A DNA stretch of 64,000 bases from Magnaporthiopsis rhizophila (taxonomy: Eukaryota; Ascomycota; Sordariomycetes; Magnaporthales; Magnaporthaceae): contig PYSS01000005.1 of NCBI GenBank assembly GCA_003049465.1, forward strand, positions 510,087 to 574,086, read 5' to 3'. The notes beneath the pieces were generated by a model, which was not told the DNA's origin, searched no databases, and was given only the letters and a program-made list of their open reading frames with translations. Below are positions 25,084-33,906 of this stretch, one piece after another. Positions within the stretch are counted from its first letter, which is position 1, and each line of letters starts with the position of its first letter. The translations under genes were made by a program, and so were the position numbers.

Positions 25084-26492
25084 ATGTCTGCAGGATACAA
25101 CACGAGAAAAGTGTCGCTCAGCCTGCCGAGTCTCGGTATCGCTCTGCCCGGCAACCACCACGCCGCCCGCCGCAACCCGCCATCCACGGCCACCAGCACA
25201 ACCGCCGCTCCGGCAAGGCCAGCCACTGCTACATCACCAAAGTCGCAGTCCACGAACAAGAAGAGGAAGGCATCCCACGATGGCGAGTCGCAGAGCCCAC
25301 GCCCCGCGTCGCAACCCAGGAAGCTTGCGCCGCCCCGGCCGCAGGCTTCCAAGCTCGAGCGCACGCCACCGCCCTCGCCCACCACCTCGGTCGAAATGAT
25401 GGACAGGGACGTGGTCGAGCCGAAGCCTATAGATCTGGAATCCATCAACGACGACATTGTAGAGGCCGTCATTCGCGTCCTGATCAGCCAAGGGAACCGC
25501 CCTCACCTGGTCAAGGAGCTTGCCACCATCCTGATGCTGCAACTCAGGATCGTCCAACAGTAAGACAGAACCCTCGCCTTAGCCTGGCCTGTTGCTGCCA
25601 TGGGATTGGGCCCCGCCTCTGCTTCTCGTGGCCAACCAACGTGCACGCGCTGACCAGTCATGATCAACCCAGATCCGCAAATCCCTGCGCCATCATCTCA
25701 TCGAGGCTAGCGACCTTCCTGAAGCGCCCGTGTTGGACTGCCTCTTCGCCCTGTCCTTTGGCCAAGGAGCTTGAGACGGTGCACCCGAGGAGAACATACT
25801 TCTACCTCACCACATGCCCGCACCCGCCCTTCTCCGATTCGACCGTCGGCACGCCGGTTATCAAGCGCTCTTCCATCGTCACGCCCTCCCTGTCGAGCGG
25901 CACTTCGGCGTCTGAGGATGCCGACGACCTCGAGCGCCGGAGGGTTCTGAGCCCCTCGCCCGAGGTCGACCTGTCAGCACCCGAGTTCGACGACCTCGAC
26001 GACGATCTGCCCATGCCCAGGACGCCGATCGGGTCGTTCTCAGGCAGGTTCCCGACAGCAATCTTCCACCACAACCGCCACCACCATCACCGTCACCACC
26101 CGCACTCGAGACACCACCGCAGCGGGTCGCCGCCACTAGAGAAGGACGAAAAGGAGTTCACGCAGACGGCCAACGTGCTACAGCAGAAGAGGAAAGCCAC
26201 TGGGCATTTCGTGGCGTCTGTACCGACAGAATCGCTCGTCGACATGCCTTACAATAGCCGCGACGAGAACCTGTTTGGTGGCCTGCAGCCAAAGACCTTG
26301 TCGCCAACCGCGGGGCATCACATCATCAACTTTTCCATCGCGAGCCCGTCGATGAGGCCCTCGTTTGGCGGAAGCCTGAAGAGGGATGCCGAGGCCGACG
26401 GTTGGGCCCGACTCGACAGCATGCTGGAGTGGGACCGCAGCCCCGAGAACGTGGAGCTTGACGAGCTCGATGGGCTCCTGGTCAACTTCTAA
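25084..26492 (+). CDS. GDS1: GDS1-type winged-helix protein, two exons
   Basis: Yeast Gds1 is a poorly characterised protein linked to growth on glycerol and mitochondrial translation mutants; filamentous fungi have a conserved winged-helix version. Exons 25084-25559 and 25673-26492 give 431 residues. The intron has a GTAAGA donor, an AACCCAG acceptor, and splits a Gln codon. The winged helix (about 120-215) spans the intron: IVEAVIRVLISQGNRPHLVK, then LATFLKRPCWTASSPCPLAK, then VHPRRTYFYLTTCPH. The N-terminus is basic and Pro/Ser-rich with NKKRK as a nuclear-localisation candidate. The C-terminal half is disordered with a His-rich run near residues 280-300 and an acidic end. A DNA-binding role is inferred from the fold. 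Confidence 0.85.
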
Positions 26493-28404
26493 GGAACCTC
26501 CTCGCACACGACGACCGTCGCCACTCCCAGTTGCACCATCTAGTCCGCGTTCCAGCATGTTGTTGTGCGGCTTTCTCTTCTTCCCCTTCGTACCAGACCG
26601 GATCATACAGACACCTTGGTGGTTGGGGTGCATGGCGTTGTATTTTCCTTTCTGCCTACGATTGATTTTAATTACTGATGAAATAAGCCGTCGCTTGTTT
26701 GTGTCTAACGATGGGTCTGGGTCTTGGATCAGGGACTCGGATTGGAGAAGTGGATTTGGGTGGCACGAATTTACATACATGCGGTTCTCGTTTCTTGGCT
26801 TGTCTCCTTTTAATGATTTGCTCCTTCGACATCTCCCCTCACCCGTCGCTTGGTTTATGGCGTTCAGACGACGATGAGACTGGTCATGCCAAGTCTCGAC
26901 CATCCTGATACCACCTCCTAGGTGCCTTCCTTTCTTGGCGCTTTTCTTTTGCCGCGCTTATTGTAGCGTTCGGTAACTCCCTTGACTCGCGGCAGCGCGT
27001 TGCAACAACGCCCGACCGCTCTTGTTGTCAACCTTTTTTTTTCTTCTTTCTCGGAGGACTTCTGTTTTCGGCCTCGGCTACGCCCTCTCTGGTGGGGGAG
27101 GAGCAAACCGAGAAGGAAAAAGGCAAAGGCCCCCACGCTGTTGCCAGGGTCCTGGCTTTACTTTCCAATGGCTCAGTGGCTTTTTGGTGGTTCTTATTTA
27201 CTTTTGGACCCGATGGTTGGATTATTAGGATTGGGAAAAAAGAAAATTTGCGGAGCAGGCGGACAAAAAGAATGGAAACAAAAAAGCGGCGATTGGATCC
27301 GCGGGTCGTCGTCGCGCATTGCCCTCGAGATGAAGGGCAAGCTCGGCGGCGGGACATGAACGGGGCCAGGTGGAACAAAAAAGGAAAAGGCCGGGGAAAA
27401 TGGCCGGTCGATTGATACCTCTCTCACCTTGCTCGCATGTACACTATACTTTTATGGTGGGTTCTGCTGGATCGGCTAGAAGGCAGCTTGTTTTTAGATG
27501 GGCGGTCTTTTGTAGATGGGAGACAATCTAGAGCGTTGGGCAATACATTTTGATGACGATGAGGGTGTATGATGGCGTGATGATGCATCGTGCTTCTGCT
27601 ATGCCGGCGGCAGGGTTGGATCTCGGCGTTTATCGTGTGGGCAAAAGCACGGGGCATTTGATCCCTCGGTGAGATGATCGAGATCGACACGAGCTGTTCC
27701 CTCGGTTAGGTCGAGGGAACGAGATGCACTCCCATGGATTCTGGTACCCAAGCACGCGAAAACGATGCACTGGGAGCTGGGTCAAGCTATGCCCGTAGGT
27801 ACTTGTCTAGGCGGGAAAATTATCAATTCCAGTGGCATATTTGACGACGTGTATCTCCCAGCGAGAGACGTAAGAGGGTTGTGTAAAACTCGCGCTTATG
27901 CGGACACGCTTTAAACGATCGGCTGCATGTTGCCAGGTGATGTGGAGGTGTACATACGTCCCAGTTTAGGTGATGTCGTGATGGTCGCCCAGCCGTGCCC
28001 AACCTTGATCGAGCACGCGAGAAGCTGCGGTGAAGCTCTCCCCCTGATGACCCCACTTGCTCTCCACACTGCATTTGACCCCTGAAAAAAAAAAAAAAAA
28101 AGAAAAAAAAAAGAGCAGGGACTTCCACCAAGCGGGGCACCTCAAGCTCAGCCTCGAGAGCCGAGCCTCAGCCGAGCCTTGAGTTTCCCAAGATAACTCC
28201 CGAGGCGCAAACAACCACGGAGGCAAGCTCGAAAAGTCCTTACTCGCACGTGCGGTGCTGCGCCGGCATCTACCGAGGGTTTGTTTTTGCAGCTTTGGGT
28301 TGCGAGGCTGGCTGGTCGGCAATGAGGTGACGCCGTAATTTTTTTTTGTGTTTTTCTTTTTTCTTTTTGTTTTTTTTTGTTCCTTCCCCAAACGGACCAG
28401 GAAC
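26493..28404. other. Spacer between GDS1 and OMS1 genes
   Basis: This holds the GDS1 3' flank and the OMS1 5' flank. ORFs present are short, low-complexity or antisense. A/T homopolymers lie at 28083-28111. The 28335-28380 stretch is almost pure T/TG immediately before the OMS1 start, consistent with a pyrimidine-rich leader. No RNA gene was identified. Confidence 0.5.
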
Positions 28405-29970
28405 ATGGACTGGGCTCGGCTCCCTGTCGTCCGGACCCCGGCGAGACGACTGCTCGTCCACCTAGCCACCCGGAGCCGGACCTGCACCCGGGGCGTGCAC
28501 GTGACTAGCCCGGTATGCAAAAAGAAACCGGGACCGCCGGCTGCTCCGGCCAAGCCACCACTTAAGGTTGCAGTGCCGGCCAAGCAGGTGAAGCCAAAAG
28601 CTAGGCCAAAGCAACAGAGGCCGCCGCCGCCGCCGAGCGGCAAGGGGGACAAAAGGGTCCCCCTTTCAGAGCTCGTGGAGAAACGGGGCAAGGCGTTTGT
28701 GGTCATGGTGATCGGCGGCACCATCTTCATGGGCTACACGTCATACATCATCACCATCTTCGTCAAGGCGTCGGAGGAGGAGGAGAAGTCGGCATCAGAA
28801 AGCAGCGAGGAGGCACTGGCGGCGGCGGCAGGCAAGAGCTACGAGGAGCAGCTGGCGGCTCGCGAGCCGGCGGTGCCGACGGGCCTGCCGCCGACCATCT
28901 CGCGCGCCACGGCGGCCGAGTTCGACGCCGGACTGGACTGGCCCGAGCTACTCATGGGCCACAAGCAGCTGCGCCGGCGCCTGGCCGCCGAGTGCAAGGG
29001 CGACGTGCTCGAGGTCGCCGTCGGCACCGGCCGCAACTTTGTCTACTACGACTGGGACGACATCGCCGACGTCGACCCGGACCTGCGCACCGTCCGGCGG
29101 CTCGAGAAGCGCCGCGACGGCGCCAGCGGTGAGAGTGGCGACGTGGAGATGGCGAGCTACACCGGGGTCGACGTCTCGGCCGACGTGCTGGGCCTCGCGC
29201 GCCGGCGCATCCGCGACCTTGTCCCGGGCATGAAGCACCACGTGCCCAAGGCCAGGCCCAAGGTCGACGAGGCGGCGGGCGAGCGGCAGTTTAAGACCGC
29301 GGGCGTGGAGGAGGTGCTCAACATACAGGACGGGAAGCTGCGGCTGGTTCGCGCCGATGTGCAGGACGGCCTGCCCTTGCCGGCGGCGCGTCCACGGCGG
29401 ATAGAGGCTGGTCGGCAGCAGCAGCAACAGCCGCAGAATCAGCAGCCGCAGCAGCAACAACAACAGCAACAACAGACTACTAGCCCACAAGAAGCCTCGT
29501 CTACTACAAAGCCAGGCTTCTTTTCCTTCTCGCGACGGTCACAGCAGCCATCGGCGGCACCGCCATCCGTTACGGCACCCGCGCTCGAGGAGCCGACGCA
29601 CTACGACGTGATCGTGCAGACGTTTGGCCTGTGCAGCGTGGCGTCGCCCGGCCGGCTGCTGGCCAACATGGCGGCCGTCGTCAAGCCCGGCACAGGCCGG
29701 ATCCTGCTGCTCGAGCACGGCCGTGGCGACTGGGGCTTCGTGAACAAGGCGCTCGACAGGCTGGCGCCGGGCCACTTTGCCCGCTTCGGTTGCTGGTGGA
29801 ACCGCGACATTGAGCGCATCGTGCGCGAGGCCGCCGCGACCGTCCCGGGGCTGGAGGTTGTTAGCGTCAAGAGGCCGGGCGTGCTGCAGGCGGGGACGAC
29901 GCTGCTCATCGAGCTCAGGGTGGCTGGGGGCGGGAAGGCCGATACGAGCCCTGAGGCGGCTAGCAAATAG
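28405..29970 (+). CDS. OMS1: OMS1-like mitochondrial membrane methyltransferase
   Basis: Oms1 is a mitochondrial inner-membrane protein with a SAM-dependent methyltransferase fold. This intronless gene encodes 521 residues from the ATG at 28405; upstream in-frame codons are poly-T leader. The N-terminus is Arg-rich with few acids, a mitochondrial presequence pattern. A single membrane segment lies at about 97-119 (AFVVMVIGGTIFMGY). The methyltransferase core follows: LEVAVGTGRNFVYYDW (SAM-binding motif I, about 202-216), TGVDVSADVL (motif II), LRLVRADVQDGLPLP, then VIVQTFGLCSVASPGRLL and ILLLEHGRGDW. A glutamine-rich, Ser/Thr-rich insert at about 335-390 splits the catalytic domain between the motifs. 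This insert is unusually long and probably a disordered surface loop. The family call is strong; the substrate is unknown. Confidence 0.88.
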   Translation: MDWARLPVVRTPARRLLVHLATRSRTCTRGVHVTSPVCKKKPGPPAAPAKPPLKVAVPAKQVKPKARPKQQRPPPPPSGKGDKRVPLSELVEKRGKAFVVMVIGGTIFMGYTSYIITIFVKASEEEEKSASESSEEALAAAAGKSYEEQLAAREPAVPTGLPPTISRATAAEFDAGLDWPELLMGHKQLRRRLAAECKGDVLEVAVGTGRNFVYYDWDDIADVDPDLRTVRRLEKRRDGASGESGDVEMASYTGVDVSADVLGLARRRIRDLVPGMKHHVPKARPKVDEAAGERQFKTAGVEEVLNIQDGKLRLVRADVQDGLPLPAARPRRIEAGRQQQQQPQNQQPQQQQQQQQQTTSPQEASSTTKPGFFSFSRRSQQPSAAPPSVTAPALEEPTHYDVIVQTFGLCSVASPGRLLANMAAVVKPGTGRILLLEHGRGDWGFVNKALDRLAPGHFARFGCWWNRDIERIVREAAATVPGLEVVSVKRPGVLQAGTTLLIELRVAGGGKADTSPEAASK

Positions 29971-30380
29971 GGGGGGTTTTGCGTAGCACTCGTGTTAATC
30001 AAAGGGGTCATCCAATAAAGTTCCGTGTTTCGTGCAACCGTTGTCCGGCCTCCAGATGCCCCACGGTCTTTGCTTTCTGTTCGCGATTATACCGAGCTTG
30101 TCGATACAAGGAGCAAACGGGGAAAAAGATGTCTTGATCAGGTTCTCTACGGGATAAGAATGAACATTGGCATCCCGACAGAACTGCAGGCCTGTGTTGA
30201 GTACCTGCACCTTCCCGTCGTACATGCACGCTCATGCCCGCAATTTCTGGGAGATGAGGACATGCTTTTCCAAAATAGTGACACCACAAACTTCTAGATT
30301 CGGTTGCGATATAATATGGATGTGTTTGCTCTTCTAAGAGACGAGCCGCTGGCCCCTCGTATCGTCCGAAAGTCCATGTT
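29971..30380. other. Convergent 3' flanks of OMS1 and the DUF4804-like gene
   Basis: A 410 bp intergenic stretch where the two transcripts converge. Nothing beyond short ORFs was seen. Confidence 0.5.
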
Positions 30381-31691
30381 TCAGCTGAGGGCACCGCCCC
30401 AAGGCCCCAGGACAGCAATGCGCTCCAGATAACCCGGGTTCAACAGCGGGTTGTGCAGGTCGGCGATGGTGCTCATGCACGCGGCGGCCGGGTCGCCCGA
30501 CGCGTCCACCATGCCCATCCAGTACTCGTTCCCGGGAAATGCGTTGCCGTCCCAGGCGTAGTTCAGCACGAGCAGGCGTTTCGGCAAAGGCGACGACGGC
30601 AGCTTGGCGGCCGGGTTGCGTTTGGAAAATACGACGTCGACGCGCGGCGCGCACCGCTTCCCCGCGTCAATCACGGCCTCGCGTGCGGCGGCCGACACGG
30701 CTTTATCCATCCAGGCAAACTCGAGCACGCCGATGCGGGCGCGGGCGGTAGGGGCCAGCCCCAGCAGCGCCTTCCGGAACGCGGCCAGGAACAGATCCGG
30801 CTGTCGATCGTTGAGCGTCCACACGCCCAGGCCGAGCCCGACGACGTAGACGTGCGCCTGGATAGTCTGTGTCTGCGTCTGTGTCCCGGTCTCGGCCTGT
30901 GCGGCGCGGTCGGCCGCCTCGGCGAGGAGCAGCTCGGCCGTGACGCGCATGCGGGCCTCGTACGTGGCGTCCGAGAAGAAGGTGGCGTGGTGGTGGTGGT
31001 GGTGGTGGTGGTCGCTGTCGGGCGGCGGGGCGAGCTGGCAGCCGAAAAAGCGGCGGTAAGCGGCGCGCAGCGGCTCGGGCAGGAACTTGGACCCGACGAC
31101 GAGCTGCCAGTCCATGCGGCCCACGCGCTCGAAGCGGGCGCCCACGAGCCCGACGATGACGCCGCGCGGCTCGAACGAGCCCGGTTTTCCGGGCTCGCCG
31201 GCGTTGTCGCGCCCGCCGTCGTTGATGAAGTGGCTCGGCCCGCTGACGCCCAGCAGGCTGCCGAGCAGCATCTCGTCGTAGCTCAGGTAGTCGCGCAGTT
31301 GCAAGCCGGCAACGGGGTCCTCGTCCGCGGTCCCGACCCGGTCCCAGGCGCGTGCGGCCGCCATGACGGTCTCGCCGCTGCGCAGGACCGTGTCGTCGCG
31401 CGCGTTGAGGAAGGCCAGCGGCCGCTTGGCCAGCAGCCGCGCCACCTGGTGTCGCCACGTCCAGCCGGCGGCGTTGTAAAGAGCCTTCTCGGCGGCGCTG
31501 CCGCTCTCGCGCTTGAAGGCTAGAAAGTCCTCGACCAGCTGCGGGTACCGCGCGTGCACCACCACGCGCGTGCCCTGCGCGTCGGCCGCCACGGTGCCCG
31601 GGTCGAAGTTGGCGGCGGCATTGGCGTGCGTCGGCCGGAGGCGGTTGAAGAGGTCGATGGTGGCCTGGGACACGACGGGTTGGGTTGCCAT
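30381..31691 (-). CDS. Possible DUF4804 family protein, macrodomain-like
   Basis: This is an intronless gene of 436 residues with no signal peptide or membrane segment. The conserved-looking core includes DYLSYDEMLLGSLLGVSGPSHF, INDGGRDNAG, EPRGVIVGLVGARFE, an AHVYVVGLGLGVW strand and the C-terminal LNYAWDGNAFPGNEYWMG followed by SGDPAAA. I associate this pattern with DUF4804. As I recall, that family includes the Legionella effector MavL, reported as an arginine-specific ADP-ribosyl hydrolase with a macrodomain fold. If so, the Asn/Asp/Gly-rich loops would bind ADP-ribose. An eight-His run interrupts the middle. The extreme GC3 bias produces a 356-residue antisense ORF, which is a shadow. 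The ORF being a real gene is secure; the family is a moderate-confidence recollection and the activity is inference. Confidence 0.62.
   Translation of the reverse strand: MATQPVVSQATIDLFNRLRPTHANAAANFDPGTVAADAQGTRVVVHARYPQLVEDFLAFKRESGSAAEKALYNAAGWTWRHQVARLLAKRPLAFLNARDDTVLRSGETVMAAARAWDRVGTADEDPVAGLQLRDYLSYDEMLLGSLLGVSGPSHFINDGGRDNAGEPGKPGSFEPRGVIVGLVGARFERVGRMDWQLVVGSKFLPEPLRAAYRRFFGCQLAPPPDSDHHHHHHHHATFFSDATYEARMRVTAELLLAEAADRAAQAETGTQTQTQTIQAHVYVVGLGLGVWTLNDRQPDLFLAAFRKALLGLAPTARARIGVLEFAWMDKAVSAAAREAVIDAGKRCAPRVDVVFSKRNPAAKLPSSPLPKRLLVLNYAWDGNAFPGNEYWMGMVDASGDPAAACMSTIADLHNPLLNPGYLERIAVLGPWGGALS
30987..31011. repeat. (GTG)n microsatellite encoding an eight-His run
   Basis: Eight tandem GTG/CAC triplets lie within the DUF4804-like gene, giving eight consecutive histidines on the minus strand. 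Confidence 0.9.
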
Positions 31692-33111
31692 GGTTTCTTT
31701 GGCTGGTGAGGGTGGCCGGTCCCATTGGATCTCTCCCTTGTTCGGCGCGTCTTCTCATCTACCAGTCAGAGCCTAGTGTGGCGGATCCGCCGGTTCGGTT
31801 TAGTTGATTCGGCCCCCTCGACCGCCATGCGGGCCTGGCATAACGTGGCGCTGGGTTTCCCAGCCAGCCTTCATCTTGCGCTGCCCATAATCGTGGTCGC
31901 TCGCTCGCTGTTCTCATTTCGCGGGTGGCACACCACCACAGGCACCACAATCGGCAGCATGGGCGAGAGCTCAGATCAGCAGTCGGCACCCAAGGACAAG
32001 CGACCCCGGAAAATCACACGGCTCGATGCCTGGGCTCTGTATCAATGGAATAAGGAACAAGCGGCGGTGCCGGCCCCCGATCTCTTTGTCCGCATCCGCG
32101 ACTGGCAGCGGAAATCGTGTGCTTCCGACCAGTCCAAGACCTCCAGAAGCCGAGGGCGTCGAGCCGCCCCCAGGCGTTGCGCGGCTTGCCGGCCAAAGCT
32201 GTGAATTTTTGGGGCCTTTGATCACACGTCTGGCACCCTGCCCGGCGAGATATCCAACGGCCGCCGGGCAGCTACGCGACCCCGATGCTCTGGGATGATG
32301 TTTACGGAATCTCGGAGGGAGGGCTGGCTAGCGTCTTGGCTCTGTCCGAGCCCTTAATTTCGAATCCGTCAAAGAATTGCGGAAAGGTGCGTTGCTTTTT
32401 ACGTCTGATGGTTTGACTATGTCTAAACTGACTGCGCATCTATCAAAGGTCTTGCCTCGCTCTTGCACTCTGCGGCAGTGCTGCATGAGGCGGGGATCAA
32501 ATAATGCGTGGCGAAGCACACGACCCCGGGGACCGAGATGCCATCGCGGAGGACCTTGAAGGTATTATTGGCAGCCGCGACGAGGCCTCGACCTCCAGGT
32601 TGGGCTCGAGGAGAGGCTGGTAGCATGTCTTAACCGATGGCTGCGAGCCGTGTCGAGTTGCCTTTGAGCAAGTCTTTCTTTCGCATTTCACATGGGCAGG
32701 TCAGAGCTTAGGAGTCACACGGTATCCTGTCTGCCAGAAACGGATATAAGACGCCGCCATATATCATCATACTCGACAGGGCGAACCGCAGGGATAATGT
32801 TTGTTAAAGGGAACAAAGCGCGTGGATTTGAAAGAGCGCTGGGATTCTAATCAAGCAGGTCGGGCTTATTATACCGATTTTGACGCTAAGGGAAACGCTG
32901 CTGCTTGGCAATAGGAAACAAGACACTGCGCAACTGCCGCCAATATCAAGTCATTACCCCTTGCAAGATGGAGCAACGTTTACTGTTCCAATCTGTAGAT
33001 GTTGAAACGCTACCCTCAGGCCTCGTTGTCTCCATTCCACCAGACCAGCCGGCAGAAACTGCGGCCTAGCCTTCAGCTCCTCTTGATCGCAGCCTGCCTG
33101 CCCGATGACTC
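31692..33111. other. Spacer with possible coding relics
   Basis: This is the 5' flank of the DUF4804-like gene and 3' flank of the DUF7704 gene. Besides the small ORF at 31959-32204, a plus-strand stretch at 32310-32380 reads YGISEGGLASVLALSEPLI. After a GTGCGT donor-like site, 32450-32510 reads GLASLLHSAAVLHEAGIK and then meets a TAA, with further coding-like text to about 32620. I cannot join these into a gene; they may be remains of a decayed one. Confidence 0.35.
31959..32204 (+). CDS. Small hypothetical ORF, doubtful
   Basis: An 81-residue ORF beginning MGESSDQQ and containing RKITRLDAWALYQWNKEQ and LFVRIRDWQRK. Its composition (Trp, Tyr, alternating charged and hydrophobic residues) looks more protein-like than neighbouring noise. 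It ends in an Arg-rich segment that may be intron read-through. No family was recognised. It may be a first exon or a relic. Confidence 0.25.
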   Translation: MGESSDQQSAPKDKRPRKITRLDAWALYQWNKEQAAVPAPDLFVRIRDWQRKSCASDQSKTSRSRGRRAAPRRCAACRPKL

Positions 33112-33564
33112 TCAAGCCCAACGCCAAGGACGACAGCAAGGCGCGTTAATCCAATAAACACCAAGCAAAAAAAAAAAAAACGCAAACCAGTCCATGGCGA
33201 GCCAGCGGGCCGGACTGGCGAGGACGCCGCGGGCGCCGAGCGCGACCACCAGGCCGTACGCGTGGCCGGCGTCCCATGCGAACAGGGCGACGTTGACCCG
33301 GCGCCAGGTCGACGCGGAGCCGCCCCGGAGCAGCAGCGGACCCAGCAGCGCGACGGCGCCGAACGCACCGGCCAGCAGGGCCATGGCGGTGCCGTGTGAC
33401 GCGTCGAACTGGTGCTGGTGCGCGGCGGCGGCCGAGTAGGACCTCAGAATCTGGTCCGGGTCCGTGGCTGCGACGTAGCATGTCCCCGCGGCCATGGCGG
33501 TGTCGAGCCAGAGTAGCGTCGCGCGGTAGAACAGGGGTATGAGGTGAGGGTGAGGAGGTGCCAT
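33112..33564 (-). CDS. DUF7704 small membrane protein, C-terminus suspect
   Basis: A 150-residue hydrophobic protein starting MAPPHPHLIPLFYRATLLWL, with four predicted membrane helices. The DUF7704-like landmarks are FYR near the start, an Ala/Gly-rich second helix (ALLAGAFGAVALLGPLLL), and NVALFAWDAGHAYGL. Function is unknown; family members are fungal integral membrane proteins. The last helix begins in a 14-base homopolymer (33166-33179). In the annotated frame the tail ends WINAPCCRPWRWA. In a neighbouring frame it reads VFIGLTRLAVVLGVGLES, which fits the family's hydrophobic C-terminus better. A homopolymer length error (or indel) therefore probably shifts the frame here. An upstream ATG at 33714 would add 50 hydrophilic residues and is less likely as the start of a protein whose first helix should be near the N-terminus. 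Confidence 0.7.
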   Translation of the reverse strand: MAPPHPHLIPLFYRATLLWLDTAMAAGTCYVAATDPDQILRSYSAAAAHQHQFDASHGTAMALLAGAFGAVALLGPLLLRGGSASTWRRVNVALFAWDAGHAYGLVVALGARGVLASPARWLAMDWFAFFFFLLGVYWINAPCCRPWRWA

Positions 33565-33906
33565 GGCGCTGGTTGGCTGGTCTGTTTTTGGTTTTCTTGA
33601 TGTGCTGGATGGGTCGTGATATGGACAGTAGTAGGTTGTGTTCAGCGGAGATTCAAGGCTGCCGTGAGGTCTTGTGTGCCGAACTTGAACTTTCGACTTG
33701 GGTGTGGCTATCAACGGTTGAAACCTGAGAGTCTATATTTCACAAAAAGCTCACAATTGGCTCGGCGTCAGCGCCAATGAATCTTCCGGAGGATGAGATC
33801 GTAGTTCCTGGTTCCGGCCAGGCACCTCTATCTAGTTTCGGTCCGGTACCCAGGGGTCTTTTTACCCTGCGTCACATGCATGCATACGACGTCTCCAGGC
33901 TCGGGT
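33565..33906. other. Short spacer between DUF7704 gene and NLR
   Basis: A 342 bp stretch holding the DUF7704 promoter and the NLR 3' flank. Nothing else was seen. Confidence 0.5.

Noticed and set aside
30453..31523. 356-residue plus-strand ORF opposite the DUF4804-like gene
   Set aside because: Same GC3 shadow effect; Val/Ala/Gly/Arg-rich with no recognisable fold, while the minus strand has ordered features.
33565..33714. N-terminal extension of the DUF7704 protein from 33714
   Set aside because: It would put 50 hydrophilic residues before the first helix; the ATG at 33564 fits the family better.
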